Shown here: positions 1-8,207 of the stretch, piece after piece
Position numbering within the stretch: the stretch's first letter is position 1
Layout: every line of letters begins with the position of its first letter
Source: Paenibacillus campinasensis
Lineage (GTDB): Bacteria > Bacillota > Bacilli > Paenibacillales > Paenibacillaceae
DNA length: 64,000 nucleotides
Direction: 5' to 3'
NCBI RefSeq assembly: GCF_002272015.1
Contig: NZ_NPBY01000015.1
Location: 1-64,000, forward strand
Made by a program: the position numbers and the translations under genes
The notes under the pieces: generated by a model
What the model saw: only the letters and a program-made list of their open reading frames with translations
Databases searched by the model: none
Told to the model about the DNA's origin: nothing

Positions 1-15
1 TCCGGTAAGAACGAG

Positions 16-58
16 AAAGCTCCGGAGTCTTCTTTCATGAAGATTCCGGGGCTTTTTT
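16..58 (+). terminator. Rho-independent terminator at left edge
   Basis: A 17-base stem with two G-U pairs (arms 16-32 and 39-55) closes a 6-base loop and is followed by a T-run. It probably ends a gene lying left of the window. Both arms start or end in A/T-rich runs, so it could also work on the other strand. Confidence 0.75.
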
Positions 59-190
59 GTATATCCGTCGAAATCTCTATCCCGAATCGTGGGACGGTCA
101 TACCGGCCGATCATCTAAACAGGAGCCAAGGCCATAATTTTCGGGTTAGGGTCGCAAATATCGGGACGGCTATGATGGGCCAGGACAGGG

Positions 191-199
191 TGCTATAAT
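191..199 (+). promoter_or_regulatory. Extended -10 promoter of the GH5 gene
   Basis: TGCTATAAT is a perfect extended -10 element (TGn plus TATAAT) 41 bases upstream of the GH5 start codon. No good -35 hexamer is visible about 17 bases upstream, which is tolerated with an extended -10. Confidence 0.55.
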
Positions 200-240
200 G
201 ATTGCGTTAAATCGAAGAATAGCACCGGGAGGATGAAACG

Positions 241-1857
241 ATGCATGAGAAAACAGATCGTTCGCGCGTGAAGGGCTTTCTGCAGGCCAGAGGGACAAGC
301 ATAGTCAACGGCGATGGCGAGGAAATCATTCTGACAGGATGGGGCCTCGGGAATTGGCTGCTCTGTGAAGGGTACATGTGGCTGTCCCACAACACGCGGT
401 TCGACCGTCCACGGCGGATCGAAGCGGTGATTGAGGAAGTGGCGGGCAAGCCGTATGCCGAACAATTCTGGAAGCGTTTCCGTGATAATTATGTGACTCG
501 TGAAGATATCCGGTTTATGGCCGAACAGGGCTACAACTCGGTTCGCATTCCATTCGGATGGAGAGTGCTGATGGAGGACGAGCCGGGGATCCGCTGGAAG
601 GAAGACGGTTTTGCGCTGATCGACCGCTGTCTGGACTGGTGCGAAGAGTTCGGCCTCTACGCCTTCCTGGATTTGCATGGGGCGCCCGGCGGGCAGACGG
701 GGGCCAACATCGATGATTCGGTGGATGACTTTCCGCGTCTGTTCACGGATGAAGACAGCTGGAACAAGGGGATCGAGCTATGGCGGGAATTGGCCCGCCG
801 GTACCGCGACCGCTGGATTGTAGGCGGTTACGACTTGCTGAATGAGCCGGTTCGGCCGGGACTGATGGAAGGGAAGCATGAAGATTATCTTGTGCGCCGC
901 CTGGTGAAGTTCTACGAGGAGGCCATCGCCGCGATCCGGGAAATTGATGATCGGCATCTGCTGTCGGTGGAAGGCCATCACTGGGCAACGAACACAGCGG
1001 TATTCTATAAACGGTACGACCCGAACATGGTCATTCATTTCCACCGGTATGCCTGCAAGCCTGGCAAAGAGGTATACGATGAATATTTGGCGCTCTCCAA
1101 GGCATTGGATCAGCCGTTATGGCTGGGCGAGACAGGGGAGAACGAACTGGAGTGGTTTGCCGCGATGTATCCGCTGGCGGTGTCGCTGGGGATTGGCTAC
1201 AACTTATGGCCGTGGAAAAAGATGGGGCGTGCAAATTCACCTTATACCGTGAATAAGCCTGAGGGCTGGGATGAGTTTCTGGCCTACACCGAAGGCGGGG
1301 CGCGGCCGAGTTATGATCGTACAAAGCAGATATTGGACGAGTATCTGAATAATATTAAAGTAGAGAATTGCACCGCTCATCCGGAGGTGACGGCATCTGT
1401 ATTCCGAACGCCGGGCTGCCGGGTGCGGGGAACTGATTTTGACGAGTTTCCGGGAAAGGGCGTATCCTTTAGCGGACTTCGCACGGAAGGAAATATTTAT
1501 AAGTATCGAGACAAAACGGGCATGAAATTCGTTCCGATTTCTGATGAGCCCCAGACGAAGGCGTTTGTGTTCGACAGCGGCTGGATGAATCTCGCCCTGG
1601 AGCTGACAGAGGGCGAATTTGCTGCCTACTCCTTCCGCGGCATCGAGGCGGGAAATTCGGTAACGCTTGAGCTGGTTTGCAGGGAGGCGGCCACTGTTAC
1701 CGTCCGGCAGGACGGAGCCGAGAAGACGGTCACGTCATTGTCTCCGGGCAGCGACCTATGCCGCGTTAGTGCTACACTTGCACCTGCGGACGCTTCCTCG
1801 ATTGAAGTTAGAGTGGATGGCGGCAGAATTGAATTGCATTCCGTCGCTTTAGGATAA
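241..1857 (+). CDS. Glycoside hydrolase family 5 (cellulase-like) protein, cytoplasmic
   Basis: This 538-residue protein has a GH5 TIM barrel in residues 10-350. The family acid/base is visible as LLNEP (Glu202), and the nucleophile as LWLGETGE (Glu297). A likely beta-sandwich accessory domain occupies about 380-538. There is no signal peptide, so it probably acts in the cytoplasm on imported oligosaccharides or glycosides rather than on polymer outside the cell. A GGGAGGA site lies 7 bases before the ATG. The gene stands alone between its own promoter and a terminator. The exact substrate (beta-glucan, beta-mannan or glycoside) cannot be told from sequence alone. Confidence 0.85.
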   Translation: MHEKTDRSRVKGFLQARGTSIVNGDGEEIILTGWGLGNWLLCEGYMWLSHNTRFDRPRRIEAVIEEVAGKPYAEQFWKRFRDNYVTREDIRFMAEQGYNSVRIPFGWRVLMEDEPGIRWKEDGFALIDRCLDWCEEFGLYAFLDLHGAPGGQTGANIDDSVDDFPRLFTDEDSWNKGIELWRELARRYRDRWIVGGYDLLNEPVRPGLMEGKHEDYLVRRLVKFYEEAIAAIREIDDRHLLSVEGHHWATNTAVFYKRYDPNMVIHFHRYACKPGKEVYDEYLALSKALDQPLWLGETGENELEWFAAMYPLAVSLGIGYNLWPWKKMGRANSPYTVNKPEGWDEFLAYTEGGARPSYDRTKQILDEYLNNIKVENCTAHPEVTASVFRTPGCRVRGTDFDEFPGKGVSFSGLRTEGNIYKYRDKTGMKFVPISDEPQTKAFVFDSGWMNLALELTEGEFAAYSFRGIEAGNSVTLELVCREAATVTVRQDGAEKTVTSLSPGSDLCRVSATLAPADASSIEVRVDGGRIELHSVALG

Positions 1858-1907
1858 ATTAAAGTGGATAGATCATAGTGATTTATAACCAGCATGCCGT
1901 AATAATG

Positions 1908-1948
1908 AAGGCGCTTGCGCTCCTCAATGGAGATCCAAGCGCCTTTTT
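1908..1948 (+). terminator. Terminator after the GH5 gene
   Basis: A 10-bp perfect stem (arms 1908-1917 and 1936-1945) ends in a T-run at 1944-1948, 50 bases after the GH5 stop codon. Confidence 0.85.
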
Positions 1949-1989
1949 GTATTCGGCTAATGATTATTCCCTGTAATGGTATATTTTAA

Positions 1990-2247
1990 GGGTATGTATC
2001 GATGAACTTAATTAAGGGAGAGGCTGATTTAATTCCGGAAATAAACGGACAGCAATTAAAAATGACGTTAAGGATCGAGACTGTAGACGATGTCATTCAG
2101 AACCAAACAGAGTGGGATCTAAAGGAAGTGGATAGCATCCGAAAGCTGGAGGATGCCTTGGCTCGCAAGATCGAAGAGCGCTTATCAGCTACACTTGAAG
2201 TCGTGCAAAAAGAGTTGAAAGTGGACGTTTCTCAAGCAAAGAGGTGA
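1990..2247 (+). pseudogene. N-terminally truncated Ger(x)C-type germination lipoprotein remnant
   Basis: The frame opens just after a TAA at 1987 and has an ATG at 2002 giving 81 residues. The sequence resembles only the C-terminal part of GerAC/GerKC-type lipoproteins: a beta-strand segment rich in I/V, then a helix with KLEDALARKIEERL, typical of the family's last 80 residues. A full GerC protein is about 370-400 residues with a lipobox, and neither the N-terminal domain nor a signal peptide is present. An AAGGG 9 bases before the ATG could still allow translation. It sits directly in front of a small membrane protein of the kind found in ger operons. I read it as the 3' remnant of a deleted germinant-receptor operon. 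The family call is from pattern recognition and is moderately sure. Confidence 0.55.
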
Positions 2248-2251
2248 AAGC

Positions 2252-2485
2252 ATGAAAGTGGTGTATATCGTCGGTATTACATTCCTCGTCCTGTTGATGT
2301 TCATCTATCAATGGCCGAGAATACAATCAGGCGAGAGGAGAGAAAAAGCCGCCTTTGCAGCCCTGACAGTCATGGGGTGGGGGATCGCCACCATGTACAT
2401 TATGTTCCCTACAATGACCTCTCCGGCCAAAATCATTGATTTTCTATTGGTGCAGTTAAGAAATATCGTGACAAGTCCTTTTTAG
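2252..2485 (+). CDS. Small two-segment membrane protein next to ger remnant
   Basis: A 77-residue protein with one hydrophobic segment at residues 3-18 and a second at about 38-55, separated by a basic stretch (SGERREK). It begins 5 bases after the stop of the GerC-like remnant, with GAGGTG before its ATG, so the two are translationally close. I do not recognise a named family. Small membrane proteins of this size follow gerKA-KB-KC-type operons in Paenibacillus, so it may be a surviving part of a lost germination operon. It could be functional on its own. Confidence 0.5.
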   Translation: MKVVYIVGITFLVLLMFIYQWPRIQSGERREKAAFAALTVMGWGIATMYIMFPTMTSPAKIIDFLLVQLRNIVTSPF

Positions 2486-2645
2486 CGCATTTCCATCAAA
2501 TCAAACTGACATTGCATATGCAGCCAAGTTCCCCTAAGATATGGACTATGGTAAATTGGTGATCGAATCGTGAAGAATGGATCGCCTCTTGTTATTGCAG
2601 CAATAAGATACGGTTTGAAGGGAATCAAGAGGAGTGAAGCGATCA

Positions 2646-3536
2646 ATGAGTACAGAGCAGTGGAACACACCACTGATGCAAATATTAACGAGGCATGGCA
2701 TCGATGCCAAGGAGGTCACGCTGACCCCGTTGTCCGGCGGAAGCATCAGCCCGGTGTGGAAGGCAGGTACAACAGAGGGAGATTATCTTGTGAAAATCGG
2801 CGAGGTTCCGGCCATGCTGGAGAAGGAAGCAGAGGGTTTGCAAGCCATTGCTTCAGCGGAGGCGATTCCGGTTCCGCATATTTACGGTAGTGGGACGATC
2901 GGCGAGGAGAAGGCGGAATCGCTAGCGTATATCGTGATGTCGTACGTGCAAGGAAGCGAGGCGCCGAATACGGCAGAGAGACTGGGACGCGGTGTAGCGG
3001 GGCTGCATGCCCGGACGACTGGACGATTTGGCTATGGCGCCGACAATTATATTGGCCGCCTGTCCCAGCCGAATGCTTGGACAGACAATTGGGTAGCGTT
3101 CCTGCGCACGCATCGGCTCGGGCATCAGCTAGAGCTTGCTATCGCGGGAGGCCATATGACGGGTGAGCGGCGGGAGCGCATGGAGCGGCTGCTTGACCGG
3201 CTCGACCAGTGGATACCGACCCATCCGTCGCCATCTTTGCTGCACGGCGATTTGTGGCGCGGCAACTGGATTGTTGGCCCGGGCGGTCAGCCGTATTTGA
3301 TTGATCCGGCCGTTTATTACGGAGATGCCGAGATGGAACTGGCCTTCACTGAACTGTTCAGCGGCTTCCCGGAACGCTTCTATGAAGCCTACCGGGAAGT
3401 CCGGCCCTTCGATCAGCAGCGCTATGCCGAGCGGCGGCCGCTCTATCAGTTATACTACCTGCTCGTTCACCTGAATCATTTTGGCGAATCCTATGGCCCC
3501 GCTGTCGACCGGGTGCTGGCACGATACGCAGGCTGA
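2646..3536 (+). CDS. Fructosamine-kinase / aminoglycoside-phosphotransferase-like protein
   Basis: A 296-residue protein kinase-fold small-molecule kinase of the fructosamine kinase (FN3K) family. Visible motifs are the glycine-containing N-lobe (PLSGGSISPVWKA), the N-lobe lysine in YLVKIGE, the catalytic loop LLHGDLWRGNW and the metal-binding LIDPAVYYGD. The family phosphorylates ketoamine adducts on proteins or amino acids, making them unstable and so removing early glycation. The C-terminal FPERFYEAY and YQLYYLLVHLNHFG stretches also fit FN3K rather than antibiotic kinases. The ATG at 2646 is preferred over an in-frame GTG at 2634 because AGAGGAG lies 11 bases before it. It is probably not an antibiotic-resistance gene. 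Confidence 0.8.
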   Translation: MSTEQWNTPLMQILTRHGIDAKEVTLTPLSGGSISPVWKAGTTEGDYLVKIGEVPAMLEKEAEGLQAIASAEAIPVPHIYGSGTIGEEKAESLAYIVMSYVQGSEAPNTAERLGRGVAGLHARTTGRFGYGADNYIGRLSQPNAWTDNWVAFLRTHRLGHQLELAIAGGHMTGERRERMERLLDRLDQWIPTHPSPSLLHGDLWRGNWIVGPGGQPYLIDPAVYYGDAEMELAFTELFSGFPERFYEAYREVRPFDQQRYAERRPLYQLYYLLVHLNHFGESYGPAVDRVLARYAG

Positions 3537-3749
3537 AAGAAGATCCGGGGAAGTGAAAGCAACATGGATGAAAGGCATGCATCGGTTGTCTTGAATCTGT
3601 GGCGTGAAGTTTTCTTTTGAGGTTATTTTTGTTATTGTTGTACTTGGAAAAAGGGCAGGATAGGCGATGCAGTTCTCTAGGAATCATGAACGGTTCACCG
3701 GCCGCTGCGTGTCACGGCGCCCTACTTGATACCGAAGGAGAGAGTGAAT

Positions 3750-4409
3750 ATGACCATAACGAAAGAAGAAATTTTGGCTGCGTACCATTTCCGGCATGCA
3801 ACAAAAGCATTCGACCCGAGCAAAACGATCTCCGATGACGATTTTGAATTTATTTTGGAGACCGGCCGCTTGTCGCCGAGCTCGTTTGGCACAGAGCCAT
3901 GGCGTTTTCTCGTCATTCAGAATGAAGAGCTTCGAACCAAGATTAAAAACGCCTCGTGGGGAGCGGCCGGCAAGCTGCCGGAGGCAAGCCACTTTGTCAT
4001 CATCCTCGCGCGGACGCATCAGGATACAAGATATGACTCTGCCTATTTAAAGGAGCAGTTCAAAGACATTCCGGAAGAACATTTGGCCAAGTTCTTGGGG
4101 ATGGTTGAGGAGTTTCAGAGACAGGATTTTAAGCTGCTCGATAACGAGCGCTTCCTTAACGATTGGGCAATGAAGCAGACGTATATCGCGCTAGCCAACA
4201 TGATGACAGCTGCGGCTCAAATCGGCATCGATTCCTGTCCGATTGAAGGTTTTAATATGGAGACGATGGATCAGCTGCTGGAGGAGGAAGGGCTGCTGGA
4301 GGGCGGACGCTTTACGGCTTCCGTGATGGTTGCCTTCGGCTATCGGAAGGAAGAGCCGAGACCGAAGAAACGCAGACCGTATGAGGATGTTGTAAAGTGG
4401 ATTAAATAA
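3750..4409 (+). CDS. NAD(P)H-dependent nitroreductase family oxidoreductase
   Basis: A 219-residue flavin nitroreductase (NfsB/YfkO type). The N-terminus has the FMN-phosphate-binding R-H-A-T-K-AFD pattern after a Y-H-F-R helix, followed by SPSSFGTEPWRF, which forms the FMN pocket and dimer interface. The C-terminal GYRKEEPRPKKRRP tail contains the second FMN phosphate contact. It probably reduces quinones or nitro compounds with NAD(P)H in the cytoplasm. GAAGGAGAG precedes the ATG at 3750, and an upstream in-frame ATG at 3726 has no ribosome binding site. It is monocistronic, with a terminator 50 bases downstream. Confidence 0.88.
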   Translation: MTITKEEILAAYHFRHATKAFDPSKTISDDDFEFILETGRLSPSSFGTEPWRFLVIQNEELRTKIKNASWGAAGKLPEASHFVIILARTHQDTRYDSAYLKEQFKDIPEEHLAKFLGMVEEFQRQDFKLLDNERFLNDWAMKQTYIALANMMTAAAQIGIDSCPIEGFNMETMDQLLEEEGLLEGGRFTASVMVAFGYRKEEPRPKKRRPYEDVVKWIK

Positions 4410-4458
4410 GCAAGAAATAAGCGAAGCGAGGCGGGAAACCTCGCTATGCAAGCCGACT

Positions 4459-4493
4459 GCGGTGCAGGGGGAGAAGCCCTTGCGCCGCTTTTT
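4459..4493 (+). terminator. Terminator after nitroreductase gene
   Basis: A GC-rich stem (arms about 4459-4469 and 4477-4488) is followed by TTTTT. A second small hairpin without a T-run lies just upstream at about 4425-4445. Confidence 0.7.
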
Positions 4494-4572
4494 GATGAGA
4501 CGAGCGTCAGGAAAAGCCCGCGCCCTGCGTTATATACATAGAAGTTAACATGAAGTTAAGGAGGCGAACCCA

Positions 4573-5073
4573 TTGATCGTAACCAAGAGGAACATCCGGA
4601 TCATCCGATATGTACAGTTAGTTCTGGGCGTGTCGCTGCTGCTTCTGCTGCCCCTTCCGGCATCGGCTTACGAGCCGGCGGCAAGCGCCGAGGCCCATAC
4701 TTTGCCACCGCGCGAGGACCTAGCTCCGAACACGGTATTTGATCCGAAGTTCGATTATTTGGAGAAAGGGCAGGGTTATCTAACCAATCAGGGGAAACAA
4801 AGAGTCAATATTTGGGGTGAAAGCTATGGCACCGTAAGGGTGGATGAAATCGGCGTTCAGCTCACCCTGCAGCGATGGACCGGGTCGGCCTGGATCGACG
4901 TCTACCTCGGTCCCAATAGCAAAGAACAGAACGCAGCCTATGTGTACTCGTCCATCAGCAATATCTCAGTGTTAAGCGGTTATTATTACCGGACGAAATC
5001 CTATCATTGGATCAAAAAGGGGTCAACGGTGGAATCGGGTTACCGCTATTCGCCATCGCATCTGATCCCGTAA
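4573..5073 (+). CDS. Secreted DUF6147-like protein
   Basis: A 166-residue protein with a clear Sec signal peptide: basic start (TKRNIRIIR), hydrophobic core LVLGVSLLLLLPL, and an AxA-type cleavage at about residue 32. The mature part is about 130 residues of predicted beta structure with GYYYRTKSYHWI near the end, resembling DUF6147 proteins of Bacillus-type bacteria, whose function is unknown. It uses a TTG start, which is supported by AAGGAGG 9 bases upstream and by the fact that no other start gives a signal peptide. A strong terminator follows. It is the first of three successive genes for exported proteins. Confidence 0.65.
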   Translation: MIVTKRNIRIIRYVQLVLGVSLLLLLPLPASAYEPAASAEAHTLPPREDLAPNTVFDPKFDYLEKGQGYLTNQGKQRVNIWGESYGTVRVDEIGVQLTLQRWTGSAWIDVYLGPNSKEQNAAYVYSSISNISVLSGYYYRTKSYHWIKKGSTVESGYRYSPSHLIP

Positions 5074-5085
5074 TGAGCATGAAGT

Positions 5086-5119
5086 GCGAGTGGGGAAGCC
5101 CATTCGCTTTTTTTTTTTA
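5086..5119 (+). terminator. Terminator after the DUF6147-like gene
   Basis: A 9-bp stem with one G-U pair (arms 5086-5094 and 5099-5107) is followed by a run of about twelve T residues. Confidence 0.9.
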
Positions 5120-5232
5120 TCTATCATCGTTAGAAATGAACCGGCAGCTTCGTTATATCTATAGAAGGAGGTGGAACCAAATAACATTTCTAGCAATAAA
5201 AGAGTTTTGAATAAATATTAGGAGGCTGTGAA

Positions 5233-5760
5233 ATGAAAAAGAAATTTTATGTAAGTGTCGTCCTGCTGAGCGGATTGATTCTGCTGAGCAGCACGGCGGT
5301 GTATGCCAAGTATCTGAATTACGGATGGCCAAGCTCCACCATTCCGGTCAAATCGTACAGCTTCAACAGCACATGGCAAGCGCCGATGGATCAGTCCCTG
5401 TCCAATTGGAACAATGCCGGTGCGAAAGTGAAATTCTCCAAGAACAGCTCCTCCTCGAACACCATCTCGGCAGCACAATACAGCTGGGAAGCCTATGGCA
5501 GAAACTATGCGACCTATTCGGGCAGCAAGCTCACCAAGTTCCGGATCGAGATGAATGCGAGAACGATCTCGAGAGACCGGCAGGACGGAAAGTTCAGCAA
5601 TTTTGTACAGAGCGTCTTTGTCCACGAACTGGGCCACTCCATTTGGCTGTCTGACAATCCGAACACAAGCAGTTCCTCCATTATGAAATACACCCGCAAC
5701 CGCAACACGATGACGAAACCTCAGACTTACGATATCAATAACGTAAAGGCTAAATATTAA
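5233..5760 (+). CDS. Small secreted metzincin-like zinc metalloprotease
   Basis: A 175-residue precursor with a signal peptide (MKKKFYVSVVLLSGLILLSS, cleavage near AVYA at 25) and a mature domain of about 150 residues. The zinc motif is HELGHSIWLSD: His131, Glu132 and His135, with Asp141 as the probable third ligand. SSIMKY with Met151 is a probable Met-turn. The H-E-x-x-H spacing with Asp as third ligand recalls snapalysin and matrixins (HExxHxxGxxH/D), but the usual Gly is Trp138 here. It probably cleaves proteins outside the cell. AGGAGG precedes the ATG. The family subtype is uncertain because the protein is small. Confidence 0.7.
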   Translation: MKKKFYVSVVLLSGLILLSSTAVYAKYLNYGWPSSTIPVKSYSFNSTWQAPMDQSLSNWNNAGAKVKFSKNSSSSNTISAAQYSWEAYGRNYATYSGSKLTKFRIEMNARTISRDRQDGKFSNFVQSVFVHELGHSIWLSDNPNTSSSSIMKYTRNRNTMTKPQTYDINNVKAKY

Positions 5761-5800
5761 TCGAAATCCATCAATAATCAATATTCGAGGAGGGCATGGG

Positions 5801-6433
5801 ATGAGAAAACTTCGTTTCTTTATCATAAGCGCAGCGGCGCTGCTGATGTTGACGGCTTGTGCTGCCGGAAATCAGGCGAGCCATGAGGAACCGGTGACCG
5901 TGGTCGTTAGCGAGGACTTCCCGCACTACACCAGCATTAACGGTTTGTCCGACAAGGCGGATACCGTTATTAGCGGCAAGATCGTTGATACTCGAGTAGA
6001 GGAGATTGACGATATGATCCATACCGATTCGGCGGATGAAGAGCTGAATCCCGGCGGGGAGTTATATGTAGAGAAGAACATCTACACCATTTATACGATT
6101 GCCGTTGAGGAATCGTTCAAAGGCAATTACAAGCCAGGGGACAAACTAGAGTTCAAAGAGCTGGGCGGGCAGATCGGAGACATCACGTTTGTGTCCGAGG
6201 ATGCTGTCTCTATTTCGAGCGATCATCAGTACGTATTTTTCCTAGCGACGTATGCTGATTCGCCTGCCAGTCTATTGAATCCGGTCCAAAGCCTGTACAT
6301 CTATGATCCGGTGGACAAGGATGAGGCGGATCCGAAACTGATGGAGCAGGCTGTGCTGAAAAGCGCCAGTCCGGACAATGATTTAACACTCAGCGTTGAA
6401 GCATTGCTGGAGATCAAAGACAAGTTTAATTGA
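5801..6433 (+). CDS. Lipoprotein of unknown function
   Basis: A 210-residue protein with a lipoprotein signal peptide and lipobox LTAC (Cys20), so it should be lipid-anchored on the outer face of the membrane. The mature part begins with a flexible linker (GNQASHEE), then a predicted beta-rich domain with SDKADTVISGKIVDTRVE and a conserved-looking YVFFLATY segment. This pattern is common in small extracellular beta-barrel lipoproteins of Bacillota, but I know no function. GAGGAGGG precedes the ATG. It lies 40 bases after the metalloprotease gene and may be co-transcribed with it. Confidence 0.65.
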   Translation: MRKLRFFIISAAALLMLTACAAGNQASHEEPVTVVVSEDFPHYTSINGLSDKADTVISGKIVDTRVEEIDDMIHTDSADEELNPGGELYVEKNIYTIYTIAVEESFKGNYKPGDKLEFKELGGQIGDITFVSEDAVSISSDHQYVFFLATYADSPASLLNPVQSLYIYDPVDKDEADPKLMEQAVLKSASPDNDLTLSVEALLEIKDKFN

Positions 6434-6510
6434 GGCACACAGGGAAAGATCCCACGGCGGGTTAACCCCTAAGGAACCTGGGAATCATTCAGTCCTATAT
6501 GTGGAATAAG

Positions 6511-6553
6511 AAAGCCTTCGAAACCACTGCTAAAGTGGGTTTGAAGGCTTCTC
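6511..6553. terminator. Bidirectional terminator between lipoprotein and anti-sigma genes
   Basis: Arms AAAGCCTTC-GAAACC and GGTTTGAAGGCTT flank a short loop between two convergent genes, with A-rich and T-rich flanks on the respective sides. Confidence 0.65.
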
Positions 6554-6560
6554 TATTGCT

Positions 6561-7322
6561 TTAGTGCAAAGATTCAGCTACACGCATCAATTCTTGCACG
6601 TTCAGCTTGCCGGAGATCGATATTTTGATCCCATCCTCTGTCAGCCACTCGAGTGTTGCATAACCTTCAGGCACAATAATCAGGACGCCCTGACTGCCGC
6701 CGATCCAAACCTGCTGTATATCTCCGGCACTAGCCGAAATATCGCTTTTCACTCGTGTCGACCCAGGCGATATGACATGCTGGCTGATTTTCACAATATG
6801 CTGGTCACTGCTGGCATACTCCAAATAGGCATTGCGATATTCGCCATCCTCCTCCTGGAAAATACGCACCCTGTCCAGGGAATAGCGATCCGGCATAGCG
6901 GCTGGCACGAGGAGTGAAAAGCCCAGTTTCGCCTGAGCGGCTTCAAGCGATACCTCTTCCGGAAGGGCAGCATGCTCAGCTTCGTCAGGGGCTGGAGGCG
7001 CGGTGACGGCTGCCGAATGATCAAACGCCTCCTTCGTAAAGAAAATTTCGACGAGATAATCCCTTACCTCCTGGAGCAGGGAGGACATCTGCGCATAGGT
7101 TTTCGAAATGCTGATGGTGGCGGCAGCGTTGATCATGAGTGCAGCTGCAACAACGGCAGCAAGAATCGCCATTCGTGAACGCAGTTTCTTATGCCGGCGC
7201 CGCCGCTCCAATTGAATGCGAACCTTATCCCATGCGGGCGAGGGGTCTGGAATTTCGATGCTATTATACTCATCCTGCAGCCATTTTCGGATCACGCGAT
7301 CCTGTTCGTTTTGTTCATTCAT
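6561..7322 (-). CDS. Anti-sigma factor, DUF4367-type
   Basis: A 253-residue single-pass membrane protein. Residues 1-48 form a cytoplasmic, charged N-terminal domain that would bind the sigma factor. Residues about 49-70 (SRMAILAAVVAAALMINAAA) span the membrane. The outer domain, about 130-250, matches the DUF4367 pattern (AKLGFSLLVPAAMPDRYSL and a C-terminal TLEWLTEDGI). Its start lies 8 bases inside the upstream sigma gene, a coupling typical of sigma/anti-sigma pairs. It probably holds the sigma factor inactive until an unknown envelope signal acts on the outer domain. Confidence 0.8.
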   Translation of the reverse strand: MNEQNEQDRVIRKWLQDEYNSIEIPDPSPAWDKVRIQLERRRRHKKLRSRMAILAAVVAAALMINAAATISISKTYAQMSSLLQEVRDYLVEIFFTKEAFDHSAAVTAPPAPDEAEHAALPEEVSLEAAQAKLGFSLLVPAAMPDRYSLDRVRIFQEEDGEYRNAYLEYASSDQHIVKISQHVISPGSTRVKSDISASAGDIQQVWIGGSQGVLIIVPEGYATLEWLTEDGIKISISGKLNVQELMRVAESLH

Positions 7323-7881
7323 GGTTATCCGCCCATTTTCTCAAAAAATGTTGAAGCAATTTCTTGCGTGCCCTGGCCAAACGCTGTGTCAGTACAGGCT
7401 CGGACATGCCCAGCTCCTTGCAAATGTCGCGATACGGCCTTCCCTCGATGTAGAACAGGAGCAGCACCTGCCGATAATCCGATTTCAGTTCGGCCATTGC
7501 TTGATACAGCAGCTTGTCCCTTTCACGGACCTCCACCTCGCTGGTCACACTGATCTCCTCGAATGCCGTATCACCTCTATGAACGAAAGATTCGACAAGG
7601 ATCTGACGGTCCCGTTTCAATTTCCTTAGATGATCCAGGGCGGTATTGCGGGTCACCTGCTTGATCCACGCCGGGATGTTCGCGCATGATCTCATCTGCG
7701 GTCCCTTGGTAATCGCTTTGATGAAGGCCTCCTGAATAATATCCTCGGCAAGCGAATGGTCACGCACCATAAACAAGATGTCCCGATATACAAACTGATA
7801 GAAGGAGCGAAACACCAGCTCCTGAATCTTGGTGTCCAGCTCATCAAGCGGACTTTGCAGGAGATAAAACCATTGTTCCAT
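7315..7881 (-). CDS. ECF-type RNA polymerase sigma factor
   Basis: A 188-residue sigma-70 family protein. Region 2 includes LAEDIIQEAFIKA (core binding) and IPAWIKQVTRNTALDHLRK. Region 4 holds the helix-turn-helix LLLFYIEGRPYRDICKELGMSEPVLTQRLARARKKL (given here as two joined elements; about residues 140-175). The start at 7881 is chosen because CCGGAGGA lies 5 bases upstream, while the longer frame to 7899 lacks a ribosome binding site. It overlaps the anti-sigma gene by 8 bases. Its own promoter should lie in 7882-8100, but I could not identify it. Confidence 0.85.
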   Translation of the reverse strand: MEQWFYLLQSPLDELDTKIQELVFRSFYQFVYRDILFMVRDHSLAEDIIQEAFIKAITKGPQMRSCANIPAWIKQVTRNTALDHLRKLKRDRQILVESFVHRGDTAFEEISVTSEVEVRERDKLLYQAMAELKSDYRQVLLLFYIEGRPYRDICKELGMSEPVLTQRLARARKKLLQHFLRKWADNHE

Positions 7882-8103
7882 AGATTCCTCCGGATCCATT
7901 ATCGATGTCCAATTCAGCGTCCATACCGATTCTGTGTATGTTTAATTATACAACACTAATGGAAATTAAAGGAATCCCTATTGATATATAGTTGAATATC
8001 CTGCAACTGGTTGACTGGGGCTGGCCGTTTAAGAGCTAACTTGCCGCCTTGTTGCGTGCATATAACGGTGCTTTTCCGAAGCGGAAGTAAGGGTGCCTAA
8101 ATT

Positions 8104-8126
8104 ATTAGTTGACTTAATCAACTAAT
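8104..8126. promoter_or_regulatory. Palindromic operator 1 upstream of MarR-GNAT gene
   Basis: A perfect inverted repeat with 9-base arms (ATTAGTTGA and TCAACTAAT) around 5 bases. It covers the -35 hexamer TTGACT (8109-8114) of a candidate promoter whose -10 is TATAAC at 8133-8138 with an 18-base spacer. This size and position suit a MarR dimer, so autorepression is the natural reading. Confidence 0.7.
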
Positions 8127-8146
8127 GGAGGATATAACTGAATATA

Positions 8147-8165
8147 TAGTTGACATAGTCAATTA
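8147..8165. promoter_or_regulatory. Palindromic operator 2 upstream of MarR-GNAT gene
   Basis: TAGTTGAC-ATA-GTCAATTA is a near-perfect inverted repeat sharing the AGTTGAC half-site with operator 1. It lies just downstream of the candidate -10 and 42 bases before the start codon. A further half-site GTTGAC occurs at 8174-8179. Confidence 0.65.
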
Positions 8166-8207
8166 AAACATTGCGTTGACTATTTGAAATTTTGCAAGGA
8201 GGATAAT

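Noticed and set aside
2646..3536. Aminoglycoside resistance kinase
   Set aside because: Kinase motifs fit fructosamine kinase (HGDLWRGN and the FPERFYEAY end); there is no resistance-gene context.
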